23,481 nucleotides of DNA from NCBI GenBank assembly GCA_050742535.1, contig JBOGIQ010000052.1, positions 1 through 23,481 of the forward strand. Reading direction: 5' to 3'. The translations under genes and the position numbers were made by a program. Positions 6,966 to 14,241 of this stretch are shown here, one piece after another. Position 1 is the stretch's first letter. Each line of letters opens with the position of its first letter. The notes beneath the pieces were generated by a model. That model was not told the DNA's origin. It made no database searches and saw only the letters and a list, made by a program, of their open reading frames with translations. Source of the stretch: Gp6-AA40 sp050742535. GTDB taxonomy: Bacteria > Acidobacteriota > Vicinamibacteria > Vicinamibacterales > UBA2999.

Positions 6966-8229
6966 AGCGCAGCGCCTCGATCGGATCCAGGCGCGCCGCC
7001 CGCAGCGCCGGCAGGAACGAGCTGATCATGCCGACGAAGATCAGGATGCCGGCGCAGATTCCCACGAGCTCCGCCGTCAGCAGCAGATAGATGTCGGCCG
7101 TCCGTGAGGCATCGTCGAGGAGCTCGGAGAGGAACGGCCGCGGACTGATCAGCCAGACCAGCGCATAGGAAATGGCCACCCCGGCGGCGCCGCCGGCGAA
7201 CGTCGTCGCCAGTCCTTCGAGCATGAACTGCAGCAGAATCGATCCCTTTCGTGCGCCCAGCGCCTTGCGCAGTCCGATCTCGCGTGTGCGCTCGGTGACC
7301 GAGACGAACATGATGTTCATCACGCCGACGCCGCCAATCGCCAGCGTGAGCACGCCAATGAACGTCAGCACCAGCTTCAGGCCGAGCACGATGCCGCCGG
7401 CGATCTGCTGCGACTCCGCCGAGCCGGAGACCCTGAGGGCCCGTTCGTCGGCGGGGTTGAATCGCAAACGCTTGGCAAGCGCTTCACGTACCTGCTTCGT
7501 CGCCCTGCCGTCCAGCGTCGCATCGACGGCCTGATACACCAGCACGTTGACGAACTCGGTGTTCCACAGCTGCCCGGCGGTCGTGTGTGGGATGAACACA
7601 CTTTCCTTGTCCGGGCGTCCGTAACTCGAGAGCTGCACCTTCTCCTGCTGAACGCCGATGACCTCGAACGCCATCCCCTGAATGCGTACGGTCTCGCCGA
7701 CCGCCGGAATGTTCCCGAACAACTTGAGGGCGACGGTGCTGCCGAGGAAGACAACGCGCCGCTGCAGCCGCACGTCCTCGGCATCGATGAACCGGCCCGC
7801 GGCCGCCGGCTGCGTCCGCATCGTTTCGTACGATGGTGCGACACCTCGCACACGGTAGCTGGCGAGTCTGGTGCCCCACGACACCGGAAGGTCCCGCATG
7901 TATTCGGGGCTCCAGTCCTTGATGAGCGGCATCTCGTCGAGGATCTCGAGATCGGTCAATCGAAAACGAACCGGCCTGCCCGCCCGTTCGCCGCCCGCCT
8001 GCATGCTGGTCTGACCGGCGAAGACGATGCTGACGCCGTCGCCGAACGCACCCTGAAATCCACGCTGGAGCGCCTGATTGAACCCTTCGCCGTAGGCCAG
8101 GAGAACGACGACGGAAACGATGCCCCACGAGATGCCGAGCATCGAGAGCCCGGCGCGCACGCGATTGCGCACGAGGCCGACGACCGCCTCGCGCCCGATC
8201 TCGCGGACGACGCGAAACCGTCCGCTCAC
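6958..8229 (-). CDS. MacB/FtsX-type ABC transporter permease (second)
   Basis: A 423-aa permease with MacB topology: N-terminal helix (GLSMLGISWGIVSVVVLLAY), a periplasmic MacB_PCD domain of roughly 220 residues, and a C-terminal FtsX domain with three helices. The conserved GGVGVMNIMFVSVTERTREIGLRKALGA block marks the coupling loop, and the end PALRAARLDPIEALRYE is typical. It would work with a separate ATPase in exporting or extracting a substrate, with force passed to the HlyD-like partner. The start is a GTG that overlaps the upstream permease stop (GTGA), with no upstream alternative of better quality; a longer open frame exists but is antisense-like sequence within the other permease. 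No ATP-binding gene is nearby. Confidence 0.9.
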   Translation of the reverse strand: MSGRFRVVREIGREAVVGLVRNRVRAGLSMLGISWGIVSVVVLLAYGEGFNQALQRGFQGAFGDGVSIVFAGQTSMQAGGERAGRPVRFRLTDLEILDEMPLIKDWSPEYMRDLPVSWGTRLASYRVRGVAPSYETMRTQPAAAGRFIDAEDVRLQRRVVFLGSTVALKLFGNIPAVGETVRIQGMAFEVIGVQQEKVQLSSYGRPDKESVFIPHTTAGQLWNTEFVNVLVYQAVDATLDGRATKQVREALAKRLRFNPADERALRVSGSAESQQIAGGIVLGLKLVLTFIGVLTLAIGGVGVMNIMFVSVTERTREIGLRKALGARKGSILLQFMLEGLATTFAGGAAGVAISYALVWLISPRPFLSELLDDASRTADIYLLLTAELVGICAGILIFVGMISSFLPALRAARLDPIEALRYE

Positions 8230-9518
8230 GTTTCGAACCTCAGCGCCTCGACGGGCGGAAGCAGCGCCGCTCGACGGGCTGGATATGTCGACGTCGCCAC
8301 GCCGATGAACGTCAGCACGGCCACCGCCCATGTGCCCGCCTGCCAGGTCAGGATCATGCCCTCGAATCTGGTCGGCATCGGCAGCAGATTGACCGCCGCG
8401 CATAATGCAAGCGCCGCGGCGAATCCGATCGCACCGCTGAACATCGTCAGCAGAAAGCCCTCGAGAAAGAACTGCCGCTGTACGTGGCAAGTTGTCGCGC
8501 CCAGCGCCTTGCGCACGCCGATTTCGCGCGTCCGCTCGCGCACGGCAACGAGCATGATGTTCATGACGCCGATTCCTCCGAGCGCCAGCGTGACGAAGCC
8601 CACCGCGCGGAAGAACTGCTTCATGGTCTGAATCATTCGCCCGAACAGCAGCGTCTCGAGCGTCGTGTCCCAGACCGCGATGGCGTTGCGGTCCTCCGCG
8701 TCGAAGCGATGACGAGGCGCCAGAATGCGCCGAATCTCCCGTTCGAGTGGCCAGTCGATGTCTTCGATCCGGCCGGTTCGGCTTTCGAGCACGCGCGGCA
8801 GCTGGTCGATCACCTTCTGCTGCGGCGCCACGATGATCTGGGACAGCGTGCCCGCCGGAGCTCCCACGCGAGGCAGGTCGCGCGACATCGCGGAGAATGG
8901 CACGAACACCTTGTCGTTGTCCGGCCCGGTGTAGCTGCTGTCCTGGTCTTTCTTTCGGATCCTGCCGACGACCGTGTAAGGAATTCCGTTGAGCCTGATG
9001 ATCTCGCCGAGGCTCTCGCGGCTCCCGAACAACTGCCTGCCGGCGTCGGCGCCGATGACGGCGACTCGCAGCGCCTGTTCCTCGTCCGAGAACCGGAGCC
9101 CGCGGCCGCGCTCGATGTCGATGGTCCTGATTTCCTGGTATTGCGGCTCGATGCCATGGACCGACAGGGACGCGGCGTTATAAGCGCTCTTGATCGACGC
9201 CGAGCGATTGATCTCGGGGCTGGCGACGCGAATCATGCTCGTCTCACGCTGCAGCGCGCGGACGTCGTCGATGGTGAACATGATGCGGCGTCCGGCACGT
9301 TCGCCGCCGGCCTGAATGGACGTCCGCCCCGGCCAGACGATGGCGACGTTCCGGCCCAGCTCCTCGAGCACGTGCTGGTTGCCGCGCTGGAATCCCTCGC
9401 CCGTGGCGGACAGGACCACTACGGAGATTACGCCCCACAGGATCCCGAACATCGTCAGGAAGCTGCGGAGCTTGTTGGCTCGGAGATTCTGGAAGACCTG
9501 AGTGATGGCTTCGCGCAT
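8226..9518 (-). CDS. MacB/FtsX-type ABC transporter permease (first)
   Basis: A 430-aa permease of the same architecture as its downstream neighbour: helix at about 19-40 (LTMFGILWGVISVVVLSATG), MacB_PCD periplasmic domain with the VWPGRTSIQAGGERAGR stretch, then the FtsX domain with GGIGVMNIMLVAVRERTREIGVRKALGA and the final YPARRAALLPPVEALRFE. Both permeases carry SxQAGGERAGR, so they are probably paralogues acting as a heterodimer. AAGGA lies 7 nt before ATG. A REP-like palindrome (9532-9561) occupies most of the gap to the upstream HlyD-like gene. Confidence 0.9.
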   Translation of the reverse strand: MREAITQVFQNLRANKLRSFLTMFGILWGVISVVVLSATGEGFQRGNQHVLEELGRNVAIVWPGRTSIQAGGERAGRRIMFTIDDVRALQRETSMIRVASPEINRSASIKSAYNAASLSVHGIEPQYQEIRTIDIERGRGLRFSDEEQALRVAVIGADAGRQLFGSRESLGEIIRLNGIPYTVVGRIRKKDQDSSYTGPDNDKVFVPFSAMSRDLPRVGAPAGTLSQIIVAPQQKVIDQLPRVLESRTGRIEDIDWPLEREIRRILAPRHRFDAEDRNAIAVWDTTLETLLFGRMIQTMKQFFRAVGFVTLALGGIGVMNIMLVAVRERTREIGVRKALGATTCHVQRQFFLEGFLLTMFSGAIGFAAALALCAAVNLLPMPTRFEGMILTWQAGTWAVAVLTFIGVATSTYPARRAALLPPVEALRFET

Positions 9519-9531
9519 GGGGGGATCCTTC

Positions 9532-9561
9532 GTAGAGGCCGACCTTCAGGTCGGGCCCTAC
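9532..9561 (+). repeat. REP-like palindrome, copy 1
   Basis: Foot GTAG, stem GGCCGACC, centre TTCA, return stem GGTCGGGCC, foot CTAC. It fills the 39-bp gap between the adaptor and first permease genes. The TAG stop of the adaptor (complement of 9558-9560) lies in the CTAC foot. Same subtype as the copy at 11533-11558; the first 23 bases match. Confidence 0.85.
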
Positions 9562-10754
9562 CCGGGAAGAACGACCTTGTCGCCTTCCTTGAGTCCCTCG
9601 AGGATCTGGATGCGCGTGCCGTTGCCGACTCCGACCTTGACGGGAACACGGCGCCGGCCCGTCGGTTCCGCGGCATCGACGACGTCCACAAAGGCACGGC
9701 GTTGAGCGTCGTAGACAACGGCGCCTTCGGCCAGCAGCAGCGAGTTCGGCAGCTCCTCCAGGACGATCTCCGCATTCGCGGTCATGTTCGCCTTCAGTTC
9801 CTTGGTGGCGTTGTCGATCGACACTTCCACCTCGAACGTGGTCACGTTGTCCTTCTCGACGCCAATCGGCGAAATCTGGGTGACCCGTCCTTCGAAGGCC
9901 CGATCGCGGAAGGTCTCCGTCGAGATCCGCGCGCGCTGTCCGAGCCGGACGCGGCCGATGTCCGCCTCATCCACTTTGCCGCGGACGAATACCTCGTTGA
10001 TGTCGCCGAGCGTCATCACCAGCGTCGCGTTCGCACCGAGATTGAGAATGGACGAGACGGGGCTGCCGATCTCCACGTCGCGCGTCAGCACGGTGGCGCG
10101 GATTGGCGCCCGGATGGTGGCGTTGGCGAGCTCTTCCTCGGCACGTTCAACCGTGGCGCGCGCCTGGGCGACGTTTGCCGCGGCCTCCGTGACCCGCGCC
10201 TGAGCGACAGCGAGCTGCCCCGCTGCCGCGCGCTGGCGGTTCTCGGCCTGTTCGAGCGCGCTGAGCGCTTCATCGAGGGTCGATGCGGCGACGAGCTTCT
10301 GCGCGGCCAACTGCTTCGCGCGTTCGAAGTTCCGGCGCGCGAACGCGACATCGGGCGCTTCCGCTTCCACTTCGTTCTTCTTCAACTGGGCGATCGCCGC
10401 GGTATGCGCGGCCTCCGCCGCCTGCAGGTTCGCCCGGGCCTCACGGACGCGTGCGGTAAGATTCTCCCGGTCGAGCTCGGCGAGCACCTGTCCAGGCATC
10501 ACCACCTGATCGACGTCCACGAACAGCTTCTCGATGATGCCGTTCGCCTTGGATTTGATTTCGACTTTCGTAATGGGCTCGATCTTGCCGGTGGCGACAA
10601 CCGAGCGCGTCATCGTGGCGCGCTCGACAGTGGCCAGCCGCGCCGGATCGATCGTCGAGGAGGCGCCGCGCAGCGTGGAGAATCCCCAGGCGGCGGCCAC
10701 GGCGAGGACCACCACGATAGCGGCGATCAGGCTTCGTTCTTTCGATTTCTTCAT
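9558..10754 (-). CDS. HlyD/MacA-like periplasmic adaptor of an ABC exporter
   Basis: A 398-aa membrane-fusion protein: N-terminal anchor (SLIAAIVVVLAVAAAWGF), biotinyl-lipoyl-like half (SVVATGKIEPITKVEIKSKA), a long Ala-rich coiled-coil hairpin (about 105-205), second lipoyl half (ATIRAPIRATVLTRDVEIGSPV) and beta-barrel domains ending EGLKEGDKVVLPG. This is the MacA plan: it would link the two permeases to an outer-membrane channel. It is the first gene of its operon. ATG 10754 is chosen because MKKSKERS then the helix fits the family; a GTG at 10799 would add 15 residues, and neither has a clear ribosome binding site. Its stop codon lies in a REP-like element. Confidence 0.85.
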   Translation of the reverse strand: MKKSKERSLIAAIVVVLAVAAAWGFSTLRGASSTIDPARLATVERATMTRSVVATGKIEPITKVEIKSKANGIIEKLFVDVDQVVMPGQVLAELDRENLTARVREARANLQAAEAAHTAAIAQLKKNEVEAEAPDVAFARRNFERAKQLAAQKLVAASTLDEALSALEQAENRQRAAAGQLAVAQARVTEAAANVAQARATVERAEEELANATIRAPIRATVLTRDVEIGSPVSSILNLGANATLVMTLGDINEVFVRGKVDEADIGRVRLGQRARISTETFRDRAFEGRVTQISPIGVEKDNVTTFEVEVSIDNATKELKANMTANAEIVLEELPNSLLLAEGAVVYDAQRRAFVDVVDAAEPTGRRRVPVKVGVGNGTRIQILEGLKEGDKVVLPG

Positions 10755-10866
10755 CACGGGTTGTTGACGGCCAGGGCGGCCGGAAAGTTGCCGCGCCACG
10801 GACGTTTCTAGTGGCGTGTATCAACTGGAAGAGTACTACCCACCGGTACGTCCCGACCGCGATTGT

Positions 10867-10891
10867 CCGGCCGCGACAACGGCGCGGCCGG
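10867..10891. promoter_or_regulatory. GC-rich perfect inverted repeat in divergent promoter region
   Basis: CCGGCCGCG (10867-10875) and CGCGGCCGG (10883-10891) are perfect 9-bp arms around a 7-nt spacer, between the divergent adaptor and FHA genes. It has no CTTCAG centre, so it is not one of the REP-like elements. It could be an operator for the exporter operon or a leader hairpin. Confidence 0.45.
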
Positions 10892-10923
10892 TAGTGATTT
10901 GGGAAGGACATACCAATAAAGGG

Positions 10924-10929
10924 TATATA
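10924..10929 (+). promoter_or_regulatory. Possible -10 element of the FHA gene
   Basis: TATATA lies 14 bp before the FHA start, in a locally AT-rich patch. TTGGGA at 10899-10904 is a poor -35 at 19-bp spacing. If used, the transcript leader would be only a few bases. Confidence 0.3.
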
Positions 10930-10943
10930 CGGACGGAAGAGCC

Positions 10944-11243
10944 ATGTGGGTGCTGCGAACGGTTACCGAGGGTATTCCTGAAAAAACGTTTCGAATCATG
11001 CCCGGCACGGTCCGCACGCTGGGACGCGCCACGGGCGCGGACTTCATCGTCGACGCGGCGCTGGTCTCGCGCGTCCATTGCCGATTTACGTCGATGCCGG
11101 ACGGCGGGCTCGAGGTCCGCGACCTCGAGAGTACGAACGGAACGTTCGTCAACGGTCAGCGGACGGAAGTCGCGCAACTGGCGTCCGGAGACAAGGTCCA
11201 GATTGGCCGCGTCGAGGTCGTCGCGCTGCGCGACAACGAATGA
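10944..11243 (+). CDS. Single-domain FHA protein
   Basis: A 99-aa protein that is almost entirely one forkhead-associated domain, which binds phosphothreonine peptides. The binding residues are all present: G27-R28, S42 and H45 (SRVHCRF), and T64-N65 (ESTNGTFVNG) with N70. There is no signal peptide or second domain, so it should be a cytoplasmic reader. A Thr kinase partner would be expected, yet the only kinase-fold gene nearby (12354-13250) lacks catalytic residues, so the partner must be elsewhere. Start ATG 10944 follows GGAAGAG. Two REP-like elements follow the gene before the convergent hydrolase. Confidence 0.9.
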   Translation: MWVLRTVTEGIPEKTFRIMPGTVRTLGRATGADFIVDAALVSRVHCRFTSMPDGGLEVRDLESTNGTFVNGQRTEVAQLASGDKVQIGRVEVVALRDNE

Positions 11244-11249
11244 TGCTTC

Positions 11250-11275
11250 GTGGAGCCCGGCTTCAGCCGGATTGG
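11250..11275 (+). repeat. REP-like palindrome, copy 2
   Basis: Foot GTGGAG, core CCGGCTTCAGCCGG (11257-11270), then ATTG. It begins 6 bp after the FHA stop. Same subtype as the copy at 16813-16842. Confidence 0.8.
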
Positions 11276-11280
11276 CCGTC

Positions 11281-11308
11281 GTAGTGTCCGCTTTTAGGCG
11301 GACCTCAC
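11281..11308 (+). repeat. REP-like palindrome, copy 3 (degenerate centre)
   Basis: Foot GTAGTG, stem GTCCGC / GCGGAC with the centre TTTTAG instead of the usual CTTCAG. The TAA stop of the hydrolase (complement of 11294-11296) falls in this centre. The copy is 5 bp from copy 2, and together they fill the gap between the convergent FHA and hydrolase genes. Confidence 0.75.
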
Positions 11309-11974
11309 GTACTCCAGCACAAACGGGTTCGTCGTGCGCTCGCGGCCGATGGTCGTATCCGGGCCGTGCCCCGGGTGCACGATCGCGTCGTCTCCGAGCG
11401 GGAAGAGCACTCCGGTGATCGATCGCATCAGCACGCCGTAGTCGCCCCCGGGCAGATCCGTACGGCCAATGGAGCCGGCAAACAGCGTGTCGCCGACGAA
11501 CAGGTGCCGGTCTTTCTTGCCGACAACGGAAAGGCCGACCTGAAGGTCGGCCTCTACCACTTCGAGGCACACACCGCCGGGGCAATGGCCGGGCGTGTGA
11601 TGGACTCGCGCCTCGTAGTCGCCGAATGAAACCGCGGTCGAATCGTAATAGGTATCCACAGGCGGCGGCTGCCGGACCTTGAAGCCGAACATCGCGCCCT
11701 GCTGGACCGCCATGTCATACAGAAACTGATCGTCGCGATGCAGATAGACCGGGACGTCGAAGGCCTCCTTCGCCGCCGCCACGCCGGTGATGTGATCGAC
11801 GTGGGCGTGCGTCAGCAGAATCGCCTGCACCTCGACGTCGAGATCGCGCACCGCGCTCAGCAGCTGGTCCACCTCATCGCCGGGGTCCACAACCACGGCC
11901 TCCCGCGTGCGCCCGCATGCGACGACGAATCCGTTCTTGTAGAACGGTGCGACTGCCCGTACTTCGATGATCAT
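11294..11974 (-). CDS. MBL-fold hydrolase, glyoxalase II-like
   Basis: A 226-aa cytoplasmic metallo-beta-lactamase-fold hydrolase of the glyoxalase II/YcbL kind. All metal ligands are present: HAHVDH (56-61), H130 (TPGHCPGG), D162 (GDTLFAGSIGRTDLPGGD) and H203 (HPGHGPDT). The likely reaction is thioester hydrolysis such as hydroxyacyl-glutathione or a related thiol; the substrate is inferred. Odd feature: residues 140-148 (VEADLQVGL) come from a REP-like palindrome inserted in frame between strands just before the LFVGDTLF block, lengthening a loop compared with relatives. The last residues VRSA and the stop also lie in a REP-like copy, and another copy lies 8 bp upstream of the start. Confidence 0.9.
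   Translation of the reverse strand: MIIEVRAVAPFYKNGFVVACGRTREAVVVDPGDEVDQLLSAVRDLDVEVQAILLTHAHVDHITGVAAAKEAFDVPVYLHRDDQFLYDMAVQQGAMFGFKVRQPPPVDTYYDSTAVSFGDYEARVHHTPGHCPGGVCLEVVEADLQVGLSVVGKKDRHLFVGDTLFAGSIGRTDLPGGDYGVLMRSITGVLFPLGDDAIVHPGHGPDTTIGRERTTNPFVLEYVRSA
11533..11558 (-). repeat. REP-like palindrome, copy 4 (inside a coding region)
   Basis: AGGCCGACCT and AGGTCGGCCT are perfect 10-bp arms around GA (11533-11554), followed by the foot CTAC (GTAG on minus). It is read in frame by the hydrolase gene as VEADLQVGL. Same subtype as copy 1. Confidence 0.85.
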
Positions 11975-11982
11975 GGTCCAGG

Positions 11983-12005
11983 GTCCGGCTGAAGCCGGAC
12001 ACTAC
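11983..12005 (-). repeat. REP-like palindrome, copy 5
   Basis: GTCCGGCTGAAGCCGGAC (11983-12000) is a perfect palindrome with 8-bp arms, followed by ACTAC; on minus it starts GTAGTG. It occupies most of the 42-bp gap between the divergent hydrolase and receiver genes, 8 bp before the hydrolase ATG, so it would form a hairpin in that leader or overlap the promoters. Confidence 0.85.
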
Positions 12006-12016
12006 AATGATGAGGC

Positions 12017-12367
12017 ATGATCGTGTGCGCCATCGACGACCTGATCTTCTCGATCAAGGTCTCCACCGCCGCCAAGTCGCTGCACGCGGACGTCTACTTC
12101 GAACGATCCGGTGACAAGCTATTGGAAACCATCCGCGACAAGCGGCCGTCGCTGGTGATTCTCGACCTCAACAGCGCGCGCCTCCGGCCGCTGGACGCGA
12201 TCGCCGGCCTCAAGCGCGACCCGGATCTGCGAGACATCCGCACGCTCGGCTACGTCTCCCATGTTGACACGGCCACCATCGACGCCGCCCGCGCGGCCGG
12301 CATCGATCAGGTGATGGCACGCTCGGCCTTCGTGAACCAGCTCGGCGAGATCCTCACGACCGCATGA
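12017..12367 (+). CDS. Stand-alone CheY-like receiver domain protein, atypical
   Basis: A 116-aa alpha/beta protein of receiver type with no output domain. The acidic pair D7-D8 (MIVCAIDD) and phospho-acceptor D50 (SLVILDLNS) are present, S81 (GYVSHVD) is in the Thr/Ser position, and the conserved Lys is R102 (VMARSAF) with no following Pro. It may be phosphorylated poorly or act as a phosphate-independent receiver. No histidine kinase is nearby. ATG 12017 has GAGG only 1 nt before it, a weak arrangement. The 3' end overlaps the end of the pseudokinase gene by 14 bp on the opposite strand. Confidence 0.7.
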   Translation: MIVCAIDDLIFSIKVSTAAKSLHADVYFERSGDKLLETIRDKRPSLVILDLNSARLRPLDAIAGLKRDPDLRDIRTLGYVSHVDTATIDAARAAGIDQVMARSAFVNQLGEILTTA

Positions 12368-13250
12368 CCCACCACAGGATCGCCGCCACCACGGCGAGAA
12401 TGGCGACGGTCGTCAACGCGACGCCGCCAATCGTCGCGGACGACGAGGCGGCCGGCGCCCGGTGCGGCTCCTCCTCGGCGACGGACGCGACGGAGCGCAG
12501 ATCGCCCGCAAACGTCGCCACGTTCTGATAGCGCGAGTCCGGGTTGGGCGACACGGCGCGGAGCACCACCGCGTCGAGGTCCTTCGGCACGCTGGCGTTG
12601 GACGCACTCGGCGCCGACGCGCCGCGATGCATCGGCCGCCGCATCGTCAGCATCTCGTACAGAATCGCGCCGGCCGAGTAGACGTCGGATCGCTCGTCAG
12701 GCGCCTCCCCGCGCGTTTCTTCGGGCGAGGCGTAATCGTCCAACCTCACGTGCCCGCCCTCGTCGTGCAGGCCGCTTTGAACCGCGAGATCGAAGGCGGG
12801 GATCTTCGCGTTCCCTTTGGCGGTAATCACGATCGTTTCCGGGCTCAGGCCGCCGTGGAAGAACCCGGCGGCGTGCGCATCGGCAACGGCGTCGGCGATC
12901 TGAATCGTCATATCGACGGCGCGCCGGACGTTCACGGGCCGTCCGGCCATCTCGGAGCGCAGCGAGCGGCCCTTGAGGAACTCGAACACCACGTAGACAC
13001 GGCCATCGTGCGTGCCGGCATCGAACACCGTGATCGCATTGGGGTGCGAGAGCACCTGCACCGCCCGCGCGCTGGAGACAAGCGCCGCCTGGTCGCCGGT
13101 GAAATCGTCGGGCAGCACGCGCACCGCGACGGTCCGGCCGCGTCTGGTGTCGCGCGCGCGGTAGAGATCGCCGGGGCCAGCCGCGTCGATCTTCTCGAGC
13201 AGGTTGTAGTCCGCGATGATGCCGATTGGCGCGAGCGCGTCCTCACTCAT
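12354..13250 (-). CDS. Membrane-anchored pseudokinase (Hanks-type fold)
   Basis: A 298-aa protein: kinase-like domain (about 15-255) and one C-terminal membrane helix (about 275-295). The fold markers are clear: YRARD after the glycine loop, LSHPNAITVFDAG, VYVVFEFLKGRSL, SPEE (175-178), ERSDVYSAGAILYEMLT and SRYQNVATFAGDL. The catalytic residues are gone: VAIK Lys is R44, helix-C Glu is Ser, HRDLKPEN reads HGGLSPET (132-139, Asp to G134, Lys to S136, Asn to T139), and DFG reads A152-F-D154. It should not phosphorylate by the normal mechanism and more likely acts as a binding or scaffold protein. The start overlaps the upstream 83-aa gene (ATGA). Confidence 0.9.
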   Translation of the reverse strand: MSEDALAPIGIIADYNLLEKIDAAGPGDLYRARDTRRGRTVAVRVLPDDFTGDQAALVSSARAVQVLSHPNAITVFDAGTHDGRVYVVFEFLKGRSLRSEMAGRPVNVRRAVDMTIQIADAVADAHAAGFFHGGLSPETIVITAKGNAKIPAFDLAVQSGLHDEGGHVRLDDYASPEETRGEAPDERSDVYSAGAILYEMLTMRRPMHRGASAPSASNASVPKDLDAVVLRAVSPNPDSRYQNVATFAGDLRSVASVAEEEPHRAPAASSSATIGGVALTTVAILAVVAAILWWVMRS

Positions 13251-13498
13251 GCCGGGCGGTCGAGCTCGATCACGCTCTGCAGAAGCTCCTTCGCGTCGGT
13301 GATGTGCTCGAGCACGATGGCAATGTCCATCGCCGGCTTGCCCGGCGTGCGCGCGCTCTGGCAGTAAACGCCGTGCTGGCCGACCATCGCCAGCGCGTCG
13401 GTCAGCAGATCGAGGGCAACGGCGAGGCGGCCCCGGGACGCGCCCATCATGGTCTCGTGCTGCTCGAGGCTGTCGGCGTGCTTGTCAAACGCAGACAT
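13247..13498 (-). CDS. Small helical protein of unknown function, coupled to the pseudokinase
   Basis: An 83-aa protein I do not recognise. It is predicted mostly helical: MSAFDKHADSLEQHETMM, then ASRGRLAVALDLLTDALAMVG, a turn with VYCQSARTPGKPAM, and a final helix DIAIVLEHITDAKELLQSVI. It has no signal or membrane segment. It sits 4 nt after the SDR gene and overlaps the pseudokinase start by 4 nt (ATGA), so it is almost certainly real and co-translated. A role as a binding partner of the pseudokinase is possible but is inference from position only. Confidence 0.7.
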   Translation of the reverse strand: MSAFDKHADSLEQHETMMGASRGRLAVALDLLTDALAMVGQHGVYCQSARTPGKPAMDIAIVLEHITDAKELLQSVIELDRPA

Positions 13499-13502
13499 GA
13501 CT

Positions 13503-14222
13503 TCAACTCTTTCGCGGCGGCTGCGCCGGGCGTATTTCGACGCGGCTCGGCAGGCTGCGCGCAGGGAACACGATCAGGTCGACGACGGCCTGGGCAACGT
13601 CCTCGGGCATGAGCGCCCATTCCGATTTCGTGTTCGACAGCCCGCCGAAGCCCGTGTTGACCGAGCCGGGAAGCACGTAGGCAACGCGAATGCCGTCGTA
13701 CCGCACTTCCTGCATCAGCGTTTCCGAAAACGCGTTCAGGGCCGATTTGGACGCGCAGTAGACACCGCCGTTCACGAACGCGTTCTTGCTGGCGAGGCTG
13801 CTGATGTTGATGATCCACCCGCCGCCGCGCTCCTTGAAGTGCGGAATGGCGGCATGACAGCAGTAAAAGACGCCGGAGAGATTCGTGTCGAGGACGCGGT
13901 GCCATTCCTCCACCGTTGTCTCCGCGACGGATTTGAACACGCCAACGCCGGCATTGTTGATCAGGATGTCCAGGCCGCCGAACTCCTTCACGGCAGTCGT
14001 CATCAGCGCGTCCACGTCGGTGTAGCGGCGGACGTCCGCCTGCACGGCGGACACGCTCCGGGAACGCGATGCCAGTTCTTTCGTTGCCGCCTCGAGGTGG
14101 CCCTTGTTCGTGCCGCTGATGACGACCGAAGCGCCCTGACCGAGCAGCGCATCGGCAATCGCCAATCCAATCCCGCGCGAACCACCCGTGACGACCGCTA
14201 CCTTGCCGTTCAATGCGCTCAC
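13503..14222 (-). CDS. Classical SDR family oxidoreductase
   Basis: A 239-aa NAD(P)-dependent short-chain dehydrogenase/reductase with complete motifs: TGGSRGIG (12-19), ADV (62-64), NNAG (89-92), N114, S141/S142 (INISS) and Y155-x3-K159 (YCASK). It ends in a Pro/Arg tail. The family mainly reduces carbonyls such as 3-oxoacyl or sugar-like substrates; the substrate cannot be told. Start GTG 14222 has GGAG 7 nt upstream. It is the first gene of the operon with the 83-aa protein and the pseudokinase. It contrasts with the degenerate SDR at 3706. Confidence 0.9.
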   Translation of the reverse strand: MSALNGKVAVVTGGSRGIGLAIADALLGQGASVVISGTNKGHLEAATKELASRSRSVSAVQADVRRYTDVDALMTTAVKEFGGLDILINNAGVGVFKSVAETTVEEWHRVLDTNLSGVFYCCHAAIPHFKERGGGWIINISSLASKNAFVNGGVYCASKSALNAFSETLMQEVRYDGIRVAYVLPGSVNTGFGGLSNTKSEWALMPEDVAQAVVDLIVFPARSLPSRVEIRPAQPPRKS

Positions 14223-14241
14223 GTCGAAACTCCAAACGCCA

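Noticed and set aside
8230..8490. 87-residue N-terminal extension of the second permease
   Set aside because: It runs out of frame through the first permease gene; the GTGA overlap start gives the normal MacB-type N-terminus.
8484..10811. 775-codon open frame on the plus strand
   Set aside because: It lies antisense to the adaptor and permease genes, has Arg/Asp/His-rich composition typical of GC-rich shadow frames, and no recognisable domain.
10836..11585. 249-codon minus-strand frame containing VRLKADTT and PAEAGLH peptides
   Set aside because: It is a shadow across the FHA gene and two REP-like elements. The peptides are translated repeats, useful only as a marker of the repeat family.
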